From DATEDA01 sp963789885 (GTDB lineage Bacteria; Pseudomonadota; Gammaproteobacteria; Burkholderiales; SG8-39): a DNA stretch of 64,000 nucleotides. The stretch lies in contig CAWBNB010000003.1 in the NCBI GenBank assembly GCA_963789885.1, positions 310,001-374,000 of the forward strand, given 5' to 3'. The translations under genes and the position numbers were made by a program. Positions 51,524 through 61,557 of this stretch are shown piece after piece (the first letter of the stretch is position 1; every line of letters starts with the position of its first letter). The notes below the pieces were generated by a model, which was not told where the DNA came from, did no database searches, and worked only from the letters and a program-made list of their open reading frames with translations.

Positions 51524-53047
51524 TCAGGTGTCGGAGTGGAGCAATGATAGACCAAGGGTGGCGCGCCGCCGCAGCCACGGGCTCGCGCGGTAGCGCGGAT
51601 CGGCCGTTGCGGCGTGCAGGCCCTCGAGGATCTCGAGCACGCGCGCGGGCCCGATCGCGTCGCCCCAGGCGAGCGGCCCGCGCGGGTAGCCGAGCCCGAG
51701 CGTCACCGCCAGGTCCAGATCCTGCGGCGAGCAGATCCGCTGCTGCGCGATGTCGCAACCGATGTTGACCACGTGCGCCACCACGCGCTGGGCGATGAAC
51801 CCGGGGCTGTCGCGGATCACCGACACCGGTACCCCGTCGCGCGCGAAGAGCGCGTGCGCGGCGTCGCGCATCGCCGGGTTCGTGGCGGGGTTGGTCATCA
51901 GCGTGCGGCGCTTCGTCAGGCCGAACAGTGCATCGACCCCGACCGTCCGGGTCGGGTCGACGCGCGCCGCGAGCGCGGCCGTCGTCGTGTCCCGGCCGAG
52001 CGGCGCCACCAGAACGAGGGAGTCCGGTCCGGGCCGATCGCCGCGGTCGACGCCCGCGCCGAGCTTCGCCACCGTCGCGGCGACGTCGTCGTGCAGCCCG
52101 TGGGCCGCCACCCAGACTTTCGGCACTTTGGCGTCGGGCACCGGGGCGACGGGCATCGGCTTCGCGGCGCCCTCCGCATACTCGTAGAAGCCGTGGCCGT
52201 TCGACTTCCGGCCAAGCAGGCCCCCGACGACCCGCTGGCCGGTGAGCGGGGAGGGCCGGTAGCGCGGCTCCTGGTAGTACTGGCTGTAGATCGACTCCAT
52301 GACCGGGTGCGACACGTCGAGCCCGGTGAGATCGAAGAGCTCGAACGGGCCCATCCGGAACCCGGCGCAGTCGCGCAGGATGCGGTCGATCTCGTAGAAC
52401 TCGGCGACCCCTTCGCGCAGCGCCTGCAGCGCTTCGGTGCCGAAGCCCCGCCCGGCGTGATTCACGATGAAGCCGGGCGTGTCCTGGGCGCGGACCGGCG
52501 TATGGCCGCACCGGCGCGCGAGGGCGGTGAGCGCTTCGGTCACCCACGGCGCGGTCACCACGCCGCCGATCACCTCGACCACCTTCATCAGCGGCACCGG
52601 GTTGAAGAAGTGGAAGCCGCCGACCCGCTCCGGCCGCTTGCACGCGGCCGCGATCGCGGTGACCTGCAGCGAGGAGGTGTTGGTCGCGATCAGGCACTCG
52701 TCCGTCACTACCCCCTCGAGGTGGCGGAACAGCTCGCGCTTCGCCTGCAGGTCCTCGACGATCGCCTCGACGACGACGTGGCACGCGGAGAGCGGCGCCG
52801 GCACGTGCGCGATCTCGATCAGGCCGGTGGCGCGCGCGGCCGCGTCCGGCGGGATCCGGCCCCGCTCCGCCAGCTTGGCGAGCGTCGTCGCAATGTAATC
52901 CCTGGCCGCTGGCGCGGCGTCGGAGCGAGTGTCGTAAAGCACGACGCGGATGCCCGCCTGCGCGGCGATCTGCGCAATGCCGCGGCCCATGATGCCGGTG
53001 CCGACGACGCCAAGGGTAAGGTCCGGACGCTGGATGTCGAGCGGCAT
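51524..53047 (-). CDS. 3-hydroxyacyl-CoA dehydrogenase (PaaH-like, two C-terminal domains)
   Basis: A 507-residue NAD-dependent enzyme oxidising 3-hydroxyacyl-CoA, for example 3-hydroxybutyryl-CoA or 3-hydroxyadipyl-CoA. The Rossmann motif GVVGTGIMGRGIAQIAA is at residues 13-29; NTSSLQVTAIAAA, HFFNPVPLMKVVEV and DTPGFIVNHAGRGFGTEAL follow, and a second C-terminal domain starts near residue 400 (DSPGFIAQRVVAHVVNIGCDIAQQ). The length and doubled C-domain match PaaH-type enzymes. No enoyl-CoA hydratase gene is adjacent, so the pathway between crotonyl-CoA and this enzyme must be supplied elsewhere. Confidence 0.92.
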   Translation of the reverse strand: MPLDIQRPDLTLGVVGTGIMGRGIAQIAAQAGIRVVLYDTRSDAAPAARDYIATTLAKLAERGRIPPDAAARATGLIEIAHVPAPLSACHVVVEAIVEDLQAKRELFRHLEGVVTDECLIATNTSSLQVTAIAAACKRPERVGGFHFFNPVPLMKVVEVIGGVVTAPWVTEALTALARRCGHTPVRAQDTPGFIVNHAGRGFGTEALQALREGVAEFYEIDRILRDCAGFRMGPFELFDLTGLDVSHPVMESIYSQYYQEPRYRPSPLTGQRVVGGLLGRKSNGHGFYEYAEGAAKPMPVAPVPDAKVPKVWVAAHGLHDDVAATVAKLGAGVDRGDRPGPDSLVLVAPLGRDTTTAALAARVDPTRTVGVDALFGLTKRRTLMTNPATNPAMRDAAHALFARDGVPVSVIRDSPGFIAQRVVAHVVNIGCDIAQQRICSPQDLDLAVTLGLGYPRGPLAWGDAIGPARVLEILEGLHAATADPRYRASPWLRRRATLGLSLLHSDT

Positions 53048-53287
53048 GATCTGGCCTGTCTCCGGAAAATGCGTGGGTTATGCGCCGCGGCAGTGCGCCC
53101 GGCGGATTCTAGCGCTGCACCCCGCCCGCGACGCGCGATTGACGCTCGGCCGGGTTTTCGGGCAATCTCCCGCGGGAGCGCTTCGCACTGCGAGGCGCGC
53201 CGGCTCGAGTCGAAGAGGCCGTCCGGAGGCCCGCAGTTCCGCCGGCGCGCGAGGGGGCGCGATTTCCACAGAACACTGGAGGGGCTG

Positions 53288-53722
53288 ATGTACAAACGGA
53301 TCCTCATGGCCTACAACGGCACTCACGAGGGCCGCACCGCGCTCTTCGCCTGCGCCGAGATCGCCGCATTCGCCAAGGCCGAAGCGCACCTGCTCGCCGT
53401 CGCGAGCATGCCCTCGAGCATGTTCCTCACCGAAGGCTTCCTCCCCGAGGAGCTGATCGAGGAGGAGAAGAAGCGCATGCAGGGCGTGCTCGACGAGGGC
53501 CTCGCGACGCTCAAGGAGCACGGCTTCTCGGTGTCCGGCCATCTCGCGGTCGGCGAGCCGGTCGAGGAGATCTGCCGGCTTGCGTCCGAGATCAAGTGCG
53601 ACCTCATCGTCGTCGGGCACAAGCAGAAGCAGTCGTTCGCCGCCCGCTGGTGGCGCGGCTCGGTTGGAGCGACCCTGCTCGACTACGCGCCCTGCAGCCT
53701 GCTGGTGGCGCTGGCGCCTTGA
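53288..53722 (+). CDS. universal stress protein (UspA family)
   Basis: A 144-residue single Usp domain. KRILMAYNGTHEGRTALFACAEIA opens it; VVGHKQKQSFAARWWRGSVGATLLDYAPCSLLVAL closes it. The ATP loop is changed: the usual G-R/N-x-G after VVG is replaced by HKQKQ, so ATP binding may be altered. It differs from the UspA in the fluoride operon. GGAGGGGC lies ahead of the start. The 240 bases separating it from the dehydrogenase gene hold no recognised element. Confidence 0.88.
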   Translation: MYKRILMAYNGTHEGRTALFACAEIAAFAKAEAHLLAVASMPSSMFLTEGFLPEELIEEEKKRMQGVLDEGLATLKEHGFSVSGHLAVGEPVEEICRLASEIKCDLIVVGHKQKQSFAARWWRGSVGATLLDYAPCSLLVALAP

Positions 53723-55269
53723 TCGCGCCCGCGGCCGGGCGCGGCGATACGCCGCGCCGGGTCGACGAGCTCGCGCCGCGCGGCGCGGAAGCCTTCGGGG
53801 ATTCCAAGGCCCTGGTCGAGGCCGGCCGGACGCTCGACTACCGGCAACTGGCAGAGGCGGTCGCGGCGACCGCAGCACTCCTCACCCGCCTGGGCGTGCG
53901 GGCCGGGGATCGGGTTCTGATCGTGAACGAGAACTGCGCTGCGGTGATCGTCCTCGCACTGGCGGCGAGCCGTTGCCGCGCATGGCCGGTGCCCGTAAAC
54001 GCCCGGCTGTCGGCGCGCGAGATCGAGGCGATCCGCAGCCACTGCGTGCCGCGGCGGACGTTCTGCACTGTGGAGGTGTCGCCGGAGGCGGCGGCGCACG
54101 CGAGGCGGCTCGGCGGTGAGCCGCTCACGCTGCCCGGCCTCGGTGCAGTCGGCGTCTCCACCCGCGACGAGGCGGCCGTTCCCGAGGCGGTTTACGACGA
54201 CCCCGCGAAAGGCGTCGGCACGCTGATCTACACCTCCGGCACGACCGGCGCGCCGAAGGGCGTCATGCTGTCGCACTCGAACTTGCTGTTCGCGGCACGC
54301 TCCGGCGCGACACTTCGACGGGTTGGGCCGGGCGACCGGGTGTACGCGGCATTGCCTGTCTCGCACGTGTTCGGCCTCGCCTCCGTCGCGTTGAGCACGC
54401 TGTTCGCCGGCGCGGCCCTGCATCTCGTCCCGCGCTTCACGCCCGAAGGATTCGCCGCGGCGCTCGCGGTCGAGGGCGTGAGCATCGTGCCGGGCGTGCC
54501 GGCGATGTACGCGCGCCTCCTCGACTACGCGCGCCGCTCCGGGAAGCCGCTCGTCGCGCCGCGGGCGCGCTTCCTCTACGCGGGCGGCGCACCGCTCGAT
54601 CCCCAGCTCAAGGCCGACGTGGAGCGCGTATTCGGCCAGCCGCTGCACAACGGGTACGGCCTGACCGAGACTTCTCCGAGCGTCGCCTCGACCCGGATCG
54701 ACTCGCCGCGCACCGACCTGTCGATCGGTCCGCCGGTGCCCGGGATCGAGGTCCGGATCGTCGATGGCTGCGGGACGCGTGGTGGAGCCGGCGGCGAAGT
54801 CGGCGAGCTGCACATCCGCGGGCCGAACGTGATGCTCGGCTACTACCGCGCCCCGGAGCTGACGGCAGAAGTGGTGAGCGCCGACGGCTGGTTCAACACC
54901 GGGGATCTCGCGCGCGCGGACGTCGACGGGAATCTCTTTATCGCAGGGCGCAGCAAGGAGCTGATCATCCGCTCCGGGTTCAACGTCTACCCGGTGGAGG
55001 TCGAAGGCGTCCTCACGCAGCATCCGGACGTCCGCCAGTGCGCGGTCGTCGGTCGCGCGGTGCCAGGAAACGAGGAGGTAGTCGCGTTCGTCGAGGTGCG
55101 CGAAGGTTCGCCGGTGACGCCCGCCGAGCTCACGGCCTTCGCAGCGGAACGGCTCGCACCCTACAAGCTGCCCGCAGAGATCGTCATCCTGCCGGTATTG
55201 CCGGCGAGCGCGACCGGCAAGGTGCTGAAGAGCGCTCTGCGCGAGCGGGCGCAGAACAAGCCTACTTGA
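53719..55269 (+). CDS. AMP-forming acyl-CoA synthetase
   Basis: A 516-residue CoA ligase: LIYTSGTTGAPKGVMLSHSN, NGYGLTETSPSV, FNTGDLARADVDGNLFIAGRSKELIIRSG and the lysine in ASATGKVLKSALRE. The start is uncertain; TTG 53719 overlaps the UspA stop (TTGA) and gives a usual-length N-terminus. This coupling ties it to the Usp gene. It overlaps the convergent DUF748 gene by 8 bases at its end. Substrate is unknown. Confidence 0.88.
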   Translation: MIAPAAGRGDTPRRVDELAPRGAEAFGDSKALVEAGRTLDYRQLAEAVAATAALLTRLGVRAGDRVLIVNENCAAVIVLALAASRCRAWPVPVNARLSAREIEAIRSHCVPRRTFCTVEVSPEAAAHARRLGGEPLTLPGLGAVGVSTRDEAAVPEAVYDDPAKGVGTLIYTSGTTGAPKGVMLSHSNLLFAARSGATLRRVGPGDRVYAALPVSHVFGLASVALSTLFAGAALHLVPRFTPEGFAAALAVEGVSIVPGVPAMYARLLDYARRSGKPLVAPRARFLYAGGAPLDPQLKADVERVFGQPLHNGYGLTETSPSVASTRIDSPRTDLSIGPPVPGIEVRIVDGCGTRGGAGGEVGELHIRGPNVMLGYYRAPELTAEVVSADGWFNTGDLARADVDGNLFIAGRSKELIIRSGFNVYPVEVEGVLTQHPDVRQCAVVGRAVPGNEEVVAFVEVREGSPVTPAELTAFAAERLAPYKLPAEIVILPVLPASATGKVLKSALRERAQNKPT

Positions 55270-58200
55270 GCGAGAAGTCCACCCGCTCGGGCTTGCCCTT
55301 GTCCTTGATGCCCTCCGTGCCGAGCTTCGGCGCGACGAGGAACACCCGGTCGGCAGGGACGCTGCCTTTGCCCACGAGCCAGTCCTTCGCCGCCTGGGCG
55401 CGCTGGTTCGCGAGCTGGCGCAGGTCCTCGTCGGTGGCCTGCGCGTTGGCGAGCATGAGCTGCTCCATCTCCGGCACCGGGAGGTCGCGCGCGATCCCGA
55501 TGGCGTTGCGCGGCTTCGGGAAGCTCGCGTCCTTGTAGGCGGCGGTCAGGTACTTCGGGTACTCGCTCGGCTCGACCTTGATCTCGTCGAGCGATGCGGT
55601 CCCTTTCCCGGTTTCCTTGACCTTCTGCGCCTTGACGTGGTTGTCCACCGCCGCGCGCTTCAGGCCTTCGCGGTCGGCGGCCGGGTCGACGCGTCCGCCG
55701 ACGTCGAGCTTCAGCCCCGGGCGCTCGGTGAGCGCCTTCGCGATCGATTTCAGCTTCGTCTCGTCCGCCGAGTCGAGCTTGGCCGAACCGGGGTCGAACT
55801 CGAGATAGGCGAGCTCCTCGCCGCCGCCGAACATCGCCCCGAGCAGCGCGAACGGCGCGGTGGCCGCCTTCACGACGAGGTTGACGATGACCTGGATGAT
55901 GATTCCGCCGACGCTGAACTGCGGATCGTCGAGCGAGCCGCCGACCGGCAGGTTGATGTCGATGACGCCGTTCCGGTCCTTCAGCAGCGCGACCGCGAGG
56001 AGCACCGGGAGCTTGGTGGCGGTCGGGCTCTCGACCTTCTCGCCGAAGGTGAGCTGGTCGAGGTAGACGTTGTTCTCCGCGGTGAGCTTGCGGTTCTCGA
56101 CGAGATACCTGACCTTCACCGAGAGCTTGCCGCGCTCGATGCCGTAGCCGGCGTACTTCATCGAATAGGGCGAGAGCGGCGGCAGCTCGATGTCGGTCGC
56201 GGCGGCCTTGATGTCGAGGAAGAGGTCGCGCGCGAGCGGGTTGATCCTGCCGGTGATCTCGAGCGGCGCGACGTCGTCGACCCTGCCGCGCAGCTCGACC
56301 TCGCCGGGCGTGTCCGGCGTGATCGCGCCGACGGTACCGCCGACGCCGGTGAGGTTCGCCGAGTAGTTCGGTCGCACGAAGAAATCGCTGAAGTTGATGT
56401 TGCCGCCCCGCAGCGTGATCCTGCCGACCGCGATGTTCGCCGGCATCGCCGCCACCTTCACCACCTCGGCGATCTTCGCCTCGGTGCTCGCCGCCGCCGG
56501 TTTTTCGGACGCAGGGTGCTCGCCCGCGACCGCCGGTGCGCCGCCGCCGGCGCCGGGGCGCTTCGCCAGTCCCTGGAGATTGAACGTCCCGTCCGGATTG
56601 ACGATCAGCCGCGAGTAGAAGTCCGCGAGCGCGACTTCGTCGGCGCCGACCTGCAGGGGCTCGAGCGTCGACTTGACGCCGCCGACGTGGAGCGACTTCC
56701 ACTTGAGGAGATCCTGGGACGTGGGCTTGTCCACCGAGGCGAAGTCGGTGACGTTGACGTCCCCGGCGTAGCCGACCTTCGGTTGCCCCGCGGGCGGCAG
56801 ATCGAAGTCGAGCACACCTTTCGCGGACACCGCGCCCCCGGTGATCCCGATGTTGAGCGCCTGGTCGACGTAGGGCTGGAACGGCGCGAGATCGACCGTT
56901 CGGACGTCGACGTTCATCCGGCCGGCGACTGGGTTCGTCGTAAGCGGACCAGAGACGGCGAGCCGGCCGGTCTTGTTGACCGTGGCGCGGATCGACGCCT
57001 TGCCCTTCATGCCCTTGACGTTCCCGAGGTCCTCGCCCGTCACGTCGATCCCGGCCACCTGGACCTTCACCGGCGATGCCGTCGTGCGGTCCTGGAAGCT
57101 CACTGCCAAGCGCTCGAAGTGCAGCCGCTTGGCTCGCACCGCCCATTCGTCGCCGCCGCCCTTCGCCCCCGGTGTGCCGGTAGACGGCGCGGTCTTCAGC
57201 ACGCGGGCGAAGTTGAGCTGGCCGTCCGCCTCGCGATCGATCGTGCCGATCGCATCCCGGCCGGTGATCTCGCCGAGCACGATGCTCTGCTTGGCGAGGT
57301 CGGCCGTCCCGTCCTTGACCTCGATGATCGGGATCCGCCAGAGGGGATCCTTGTCGCCCGGGAGGTGCAGGCGCAGCGACTTGATCGTCGCGGCGAGCTC
57401 GCTCAGGCGAACGTCGAGACGGCCGGCGTCGAACGCGGCCTCGACGCGCGTGCCGACGTCGAGCGTCCCGTCCGCAACTTCGAGGTTGAGCGCGCTCTCG
57501 TAGTACGGGTAGAGCGCGCCGAGCCGGAAGCCGATGGCAGCGACTTTGCCGTCCGCGCGGATCGGCGTGAGCTGCACGCTGCCGTCGTACGCGAACGTGC
57601 CCTTGGCGTCGGTATCGAAGCCGAGCTTCACCGCGGCCTTCGCATCGGGGGCATTGCTCAGGCCTTGAACCGCGGCGGCGATGTTCAGCAGCACCACCTG
57701 GTAGGGCTTTGCCGGCACCTCGTCCGTCACGTGCACCTTGCCGTCGCTCACCTTGATCTCGCCGACCGTGAACACGAACGGGTCGGCGGGCGGCGCTGCG
57801 GGTTTCGAGTCCGACGGCGGCAGTTCGGGGGCAAGCTTCAGCACGTTTATCTCGCCGCTCTTCACCCGCGTCAGATGCGCCTCGATCCCTTCGATCTGCA
57901 CCGACTTGACGTCGGCCTTGCGGCCGATCGCGTCCAGCGAGCCGATGGCGACGCTCAGCGCGGGCAGCCCCAGGACCGGCGCGCCAGCGAGGTCCTGGAC
58001 CAGGAGCTTGGTGAGCGCGACGTTGCCCGACAGCGTGAGCGACTTCGGCGTGTCCCCGACGGTGGTGAAGGCGAGCGCAACCCGGGTATCGAGCTGTCCC
58101 GACGGCAGCTTGAACTTGAGCGGAACCGGGGAGTAGTCGATGTACTTGGGAAGCTGCAGCGCGTCGAGGTCGATCTTGAGCGTCGTCTCGTGCGTATCCT

Positions 58201-58876
58201 TGAACGGCCTGGATTCCCCGGTGAGTTTGAACGGTGCGTCGTTTACCTTGGCCGCGAGGAGCGGCTGGACCTTGACGTCGGCATGCGTCGGGATGGTCGA
58301 GATGAAGGGGATGCCGACCTGGATCTCGGTGACCGAGTGCCGGTTCCGTTCCGGGCGATCGTCGAAATCGACGCGGCCGTCGACGAGCTCGATGTTGAAC
58401 AGCGCGATCCTGGGGGGAGGTCCCTCGCTCTTCGGCTGCTGCAGCGCGTCGTCGATGAGGTCCTGGAAGTTGTAGGTCTTGTCCTCGTTGCGGACGATCC
58501 GCAGGTGCGGCTTCACCAGCCGGATTTCGTCGAGCACCGCCGCCAGGCGTAACAGGGATCCGAGCGAGGCGTTGACGTACAGCTCGTCGAAGGTCAACGC
58601 CGGCTCGGGCCCGGTGCGGTCCTTCATGACGAACCTCCGGACGGTGACCGCGAGCGTGTACGGGTTGAACCGCAGTGACTCGATCGTCACGTCGCGCTTG
58701 AGCTCCTTCGACAGCATTTGGACGAGATAATGCTTCGCGATCGGCGGGACGATGAGGAAGCCGATGACGCCGATGGCAACGACGATCCCCAGGATCCACC
58801 AGCCGATGCGGCGAGCGCGAGGTGTTCTCACGAAGTTGGCCGCGGATGCAGCGGCATTGCGAGCGACGTTCTGCAT
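55262..58876 (-). CDS. large DUF748 (AsmA-like) membrane-anchored protein
   Basis: A 1204-residue protein with one N-terminal membrane helix (about residues 22-45) and a long periplasmic part of repeating beta-rich DUF748/AsmA-like segments. LKRDVTIESLRFNPYTLAVTV near the start and GVIDINLPVGGSLDDPQFSVGGII near residue 960 are typical. A late OmpA-like stretch, YLEFDPGSAKLDSADETKLKSIAKAL, may contact peptidoglycan. Proteins of this type are thought to act in outer-membrane biogenesis and lipid transfer, by analogy to AsmA. The ATG at 58876 with GGAG ahead is preferred to one at 58948. Confidence 0.88.
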   Translation of the reverse strand: MQNVARNAAASAANFVRTPRARRIGWWILGIVVAIGVIGFLIVPPIAKHYLVQMLSKELKRDVTIESLRFNPYTLAVTVRRFVMKDRTGPEPALTFDELYVNASLGSLLRLAAVLDEIRLVKPHLRIVRNEDKTYNFQDLIDDALQQPKSEGPPPRIALFNIELVDGRVDFDDRPERNRHSVTEIQVGIPFISTIPTHADVKVQPLLAAKVNDAPFKLTGESRPFKDTHETTLKIDLDALQLPKYIDYSPVPLKFKLPSGQLDTRVALAFTTVGDTPKSLTLSGNVALTKLLVQDLAGAPVLGLPALSVAIGSLDAIGRKADVKSVQIEGIEAHLTRVKSGEINVLKLAPELPPSDSKPAAPPADPFVFTVGEIKVSDGKVHVTDEVPAKPYQVVLLNIAAAVQGLSNAPDAKAAVKLGFDTDAKGTFAYDGSVQLTPIRADGKVAAIGFRLGALYPYYESALNLEVADGTLDVGTRVEAAFDAGRLDVRLSELAATIKSLRLHLPGDKDPLWRIPIIEVKDGTADLAKQSIVLGEITGRDAIGTIDREADGQLNFARVLKTAPSTGTPGAKGGGDEWAVRAKRLHFERLAVSFQDRTTASPVKVQVAGIDVTGEDLGNVKGMKGKASIRATVNKTGRLAVSGPLTTNPVAGRMNVDVRTVDLAPFQPYVDQALNIGITGGAVSAKGVLDFDLPPAGQPKVGYAGDVNVTDFASVDKPTSQDLLKWKSLHVGGVKSTLEPLQVGADEVALADFYSRLIVNPDGTFNLQGLAKRPGAGGGAPAVAGEHPASEKPAAASTEAKIAEVVKVAAMPANIAVGRITLRGGNINFSDFFVRPNYSANLTGVGGTVGAITPDTPGEVELRGRVDDVAPLEITGRINPLARDLFLDIKAAATDIELPPLSPYSMKYAGYGIERGKLSVKVRYLVENRKLTAENNVYLDQLTFGEKVESPTATKLPVLLAVALLKDRNGVIDINLPVGGSLDDPQFSVGGIIIQVIVNLVVKAATAPFALLGAMFGGGEELAYLEFDPGSAKLDSADETKLKSIAKALTERPGLKLDVGGRVDPAADREGLKRAAVDNHVKAQKVKETGKGTASLDEIKVEPSEYPKYLTAAYKDASFPKPRNAIGIARDLPVPEMEQLMLANAQATDEDLRQLANQRAQAAKDWLVGKGSVPADRVFLVAPKLGTEGIKDKGKPERVDFSLK

Positions 58877-58986
58877 GGGAACTCCAACCAACCCGGGGAT
58901 CGTTGAGTGGTGCGAACGGCGTGGACGGCAAAGATTAGCAGGGATCATGGCAAGATGCGCCGCATGGCGAGGGCGCGAGCGGGCGG

Positions 58987-59715
58987 GTGAAGACGGGCAG
59001 GCGCGCCGGGCCGCGAGTGTCGCCGCTTGGCGATGGGGCGGTCCTCCTTACCCTCGCCGATGCCCTGGAGCTCGACGCGAATGCCCTCGCGCGGCGCGTT
59101 GCCCTGGAGATCCGGGGCCACCGGCTGGAGTGGGTGACCGACGTCATCCCTGCGCTCGTGACCGTCGCGGTGTGCTTCGATGCGCGTACCGCGCGGGAGG
59201 CCGGGGAGCGCCGTGCGACGCTCGAACGCATGCTGCTCGAGGCGCTCGACCGCGCCGCGGGCGCGCAGGCCGACGCGCCTGCGCGCACGGTCGACATCCC
59301 GGTGTGCTACGAACCGGCGTTCGCGCCGGACCTCGCGGAGGTGGCGCGGCAGACCGGGCTCCCGCCCGACCGGATCGTGGAGCTGCACGTTGCGGCGCCG
59401 CACCGGGTGCTCATGATCGGGTTCGCTCCCGGACATCCCTACATGGGCGGGCTCGATCCGCTGCTCGCGGTGCCGCGTCGCGCAACGCCGCGGTTGCGGG
59501 TCGAGGCCGGATCGGTAGCGATCGCGAACGCCCAGACGTCGATCTACCCGTTCGCGACGCCCGGCGGCTGGAACGTCATCGGCAGGACGCCGCTCGCGCT
59601 GTTCGATCCGGAACGCGACCCGGCCAGTCTGCTCGAGCCCGGCGACGCAGTCGCGTTTCTGCCGATCGGGCGCGCGGAATTCGAACGCATCGCCCGCGAG
59701 CAGCCGACACCATGA
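58987..59715 (+). CDS. pxpB: 5-oxoprolinase subunit PxpB
   Basis: A 242-residue cyclophilin-like protein (former allophanate hydrolase subunit 1, KipI). VSPLGDGAVLLTL, IPVCYEPAFAPDLAEVA, MIGFAPGHPYMGGLD and TSIYPFATPGGWNVIGRTP are the family motifs. Together with PxpC and PxpA it hydrolyses 5-oxoproline to glutamate with ATP. GTG 58987 is the start. It overlaps pxpC by four bases. Confidence 0.93.
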   Translation: MKTGRRAGPRVSPLGDGAVLLTLADALELDANALARRVALEIRGHRLEWVTDVIPALVTVAVCFDARTAREAGERRATLERMLLEALDRAAGAQADAPARTVDIPVCYEPAFAPDLAEVARQTGLPPDRIVELHVAAPHRVLMIGFAPGHPYMGGLDPLLAVPRRATPRLRVEAGSVAIANAQTSIYPFATPGGWNVIGRTPLALFDPERDPASLLEPGDAVAFLPIGRAEFERIAREQPTP

Positions 59716-60737
59716 GCCTCCGCGTCGTGCGCCCGGGGGTCCTTGCCACCGTTCAGGACCTCGGCCGGAACGGGCTGCAGCATCTCGGCATCGTTACGGG
59801 CGGTGCGATGGATCCGATGTCGCATCGCGTCGCGAACGCGCTCGTCGGGAATCCCGCGCAGGCAGCCACGCTGGAGGTCGGGCTGTCCGGTCCCGAGCTG
59901 GCGTTCGACGACGATGCGCTGATCGCTCTGCACGGGGCCAGGTTTGCCGTCGAGATCGATGGTGCGCCGCTGCCGCACTCGCGGCCGGTGCTCGTGCGCG
60001 AGGGCGCGCGGCTGCGGATCGCGCGCGCCGAGGCCGGTTGCTTCGGTTATCTCGCGGTCGCCGGCGGAATCGATGTCCGGCCAGTGCTCAACAGCCGCAG
60101 CACCTATCTCGCGGGCGGTTTCGGCGGATGGCGGGGGAGACCCCTTCAGCGCGACGCGATCCTGCCGCTCGCACGCAACGCGGCGGCGCTCGGGGTGGCC
60201 CGCTTCGCGCGGGCGACGCGTCGTCGGCGCTCGATTGCGGCGGGGCGTTGCCAAACGGTGGCCTGGTTCGCTCCCGCCGCGACCCTGCCCGAGCACGATG
60301 CCCCGGTCGTCCGGGTCGTGGAGGGCGTGCACGCCGGGCTCTTCACCGAGGCGGCGCGCGTTGCGTTCTTCGCCGAACGCTGGCGCATCGCTCCGGATTC
60401 GAATCGCATGGGCTTTCGGCTGCTCGGTCCGAAGCTCGGGCTCGCGGCCCCGACCGATATCCTGTCGCAGGCGACCTGCCTCGGCACGGTGCAGGTCCCG
60501 CCGAGCGGCCAGCCGATCGTGCTGATGGCCGATCACCAGACCACCGGCGGCTACCCTAAGATCGCGGAAGCGATCGCGGCCGATACGCCGTTGCTCGCGC
60601 AACTCGCACCGGGGGCGTCGCTGCGGTTCGCTGGCGCGACGCTCGCCGAGGCCGATGCCGCACGCGAGGCGCTCTGGGCGCGGGTCGACACGCTCGTGCA
60701 ACGCATACTCTGGGAGTTCGGCGATGAAAGCGATTGA
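59712..60737 (+). CDS. pxpC: 5-oxoprolinase subunit PxpC
   Basis: A 341-residue subunit (former allophanate hydrolase subunit 2, KipA). PGVLATVQDLGRNGLQHLGIVTGGAMDP, LEVGLSGPELAF, YLAVAGGIDV, SNRMGFRLLGP and SQATCLGTVQVPPSGQPIVLMADHQTTGGYP are characteristic. It is between pxpB and pxpA, overlapping both genes (4 and 14 bases), so the three subunits are made in fixed proportion. Confidence 0.93.
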   Translation: MSLRVVRPGVLATVQDLGRNGLQHLGIVTGGAMDPMSHRVANALVGNPAQAATLEVGLSGPELAFDDDALIALHGARFAVEIDGAPLPHSRPVLVREGARLRIARAEAGCFGYLAVAGGIDVRPVLNSRSTYLAGGFGGWRGRPLQRDAILPLARNAAALGVARFARATRRRRSIAAGRCQTVAWFAPAATLPEHDAPVVRVVEGVHAGLFTEAARVAFFAERWRIAPDSNRMGFRLLGPKLGLAAPTDILSQATCLGTVQVPPSGQPIVLMADHQTTGGYPKIAEAIAADTPLLAQLAPGASLRFAGATLAEADAAREALWARVDTLVQRILWEFGDESD

Positions 60738-61479
60738 CCTCAACTGCGACATGGGCGAGAGCTTCGGGGCGTGGAAGATGGGCGACGACCGCGGGATGAT
60801 GCCGCTCATCTCGTCGGCCAACGTAGCCGCGGGGTTCCACGCCGGCGACCCGTCGACGATCCGCGAGACCGTCGCGCTGGCGGTCGAGCACGGCGTCGCG
60901 GTCGGCGCGCACCCGTCGCTGCCCGATCTGCAGGGGTTCGGGCGGCGAGCGATGAAAGTGAGCGCACGGGAGGTCTACGACCTGGTGCTCTATCAGGGTG
61001 GAGCGATCGAGGCGTTCGCGCGCGCGGCGGGAACCAAGCTCCATCACGTGAAGATCCACGGCATGCTGTACAACATGGCCGCCAAGGACGCCGAGCTATC
61101 GGACGCGATCGCCCGCGCGGTGCGTGACCTCGGGGGTGGCGTGATTCTCTACGGTCTCTCCGGCAGCGCCATGATGGACGCCGCCGCGAAGCTCGACGTG
61201 CGCGCGCTGGGAGAAGTATTCGGCGACCGGTCGTACCAGCCCGACGGCACGCTTACGCCGCGCGGTCAGCCCGGCGCGATGATCACCGACGCAGCCGTCT
61301 CGGTGGCGCAGGTCCTGATGATGGTGGAGCAGGGCAAGGTCCGCGCCCAATCGGGGGTGGACGTTCCGGTCGATGCGGGCACGCTCTGTCTGCACGGCGA
61401 CCAGCCGGACGCGGTGCGGTTCGCGAAAGCGCTGCGCGAAGCGCTCGCCGCGCGCGGGATCGAGGTCCGCGCGCCGTGA
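60724..61479 (+). CDS. pxpA: 5-oxoprolinase subunit PxpA (LamB/YcsF family)
   Basis: A 251-residue catalytic-type subunit. DLNCDMGESFGAWKMGDD at the start, SSANVAAGFHAGDPSTI, GAHPSLPDLQGFGRR, VKIHGMLYN, GEVFGDRSYQPDGTLTPR and CLHGD are typical. It is the last gene of pxpBCA. The 78 bases after it, up to the convergent glycosyltransferase stop, contain no clear terminator. Confidence 0.94.
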   Translation: MKAIDLNCDMGESFGAWKMGDDRGMMPLISSANVAAGFHAGDPSTIRETVALAVEHGVAVGAHPSLPDLQGFGRRAMKVSAREVYDLVLYQGGAIEAFARAAGTKLHHVKIHGMLYNMAAKDAELSDAIARAVRDLGGGVILYGLSGSAMMDAAAKLDVRALGEVFGDRSYQPDGTLTPRGQPGAMITDAAVSVAQVLMMVEQGKVRAQSGVDVPVDAGTLCLHGDQPDAVRFAKALREALAARGIEVRAP

Positions 61480-61557
61480 CGGGGCTGCGGCGGCGCGGCG
61501 TCCCGGCCGATCTTGCGGCTGGGGACGTCATTCGCCCCTGCGGGCCCGCATTCCCGA

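Noticed and set aside
55637..58552. Long plus-strand open frame opposite the DUF748 gene
   Set aside because: Arg/Asp-rich composition with no domain pattern; the minus-strand frame has the membrane helix, DUF748 motifs and a ribosome-binding site.
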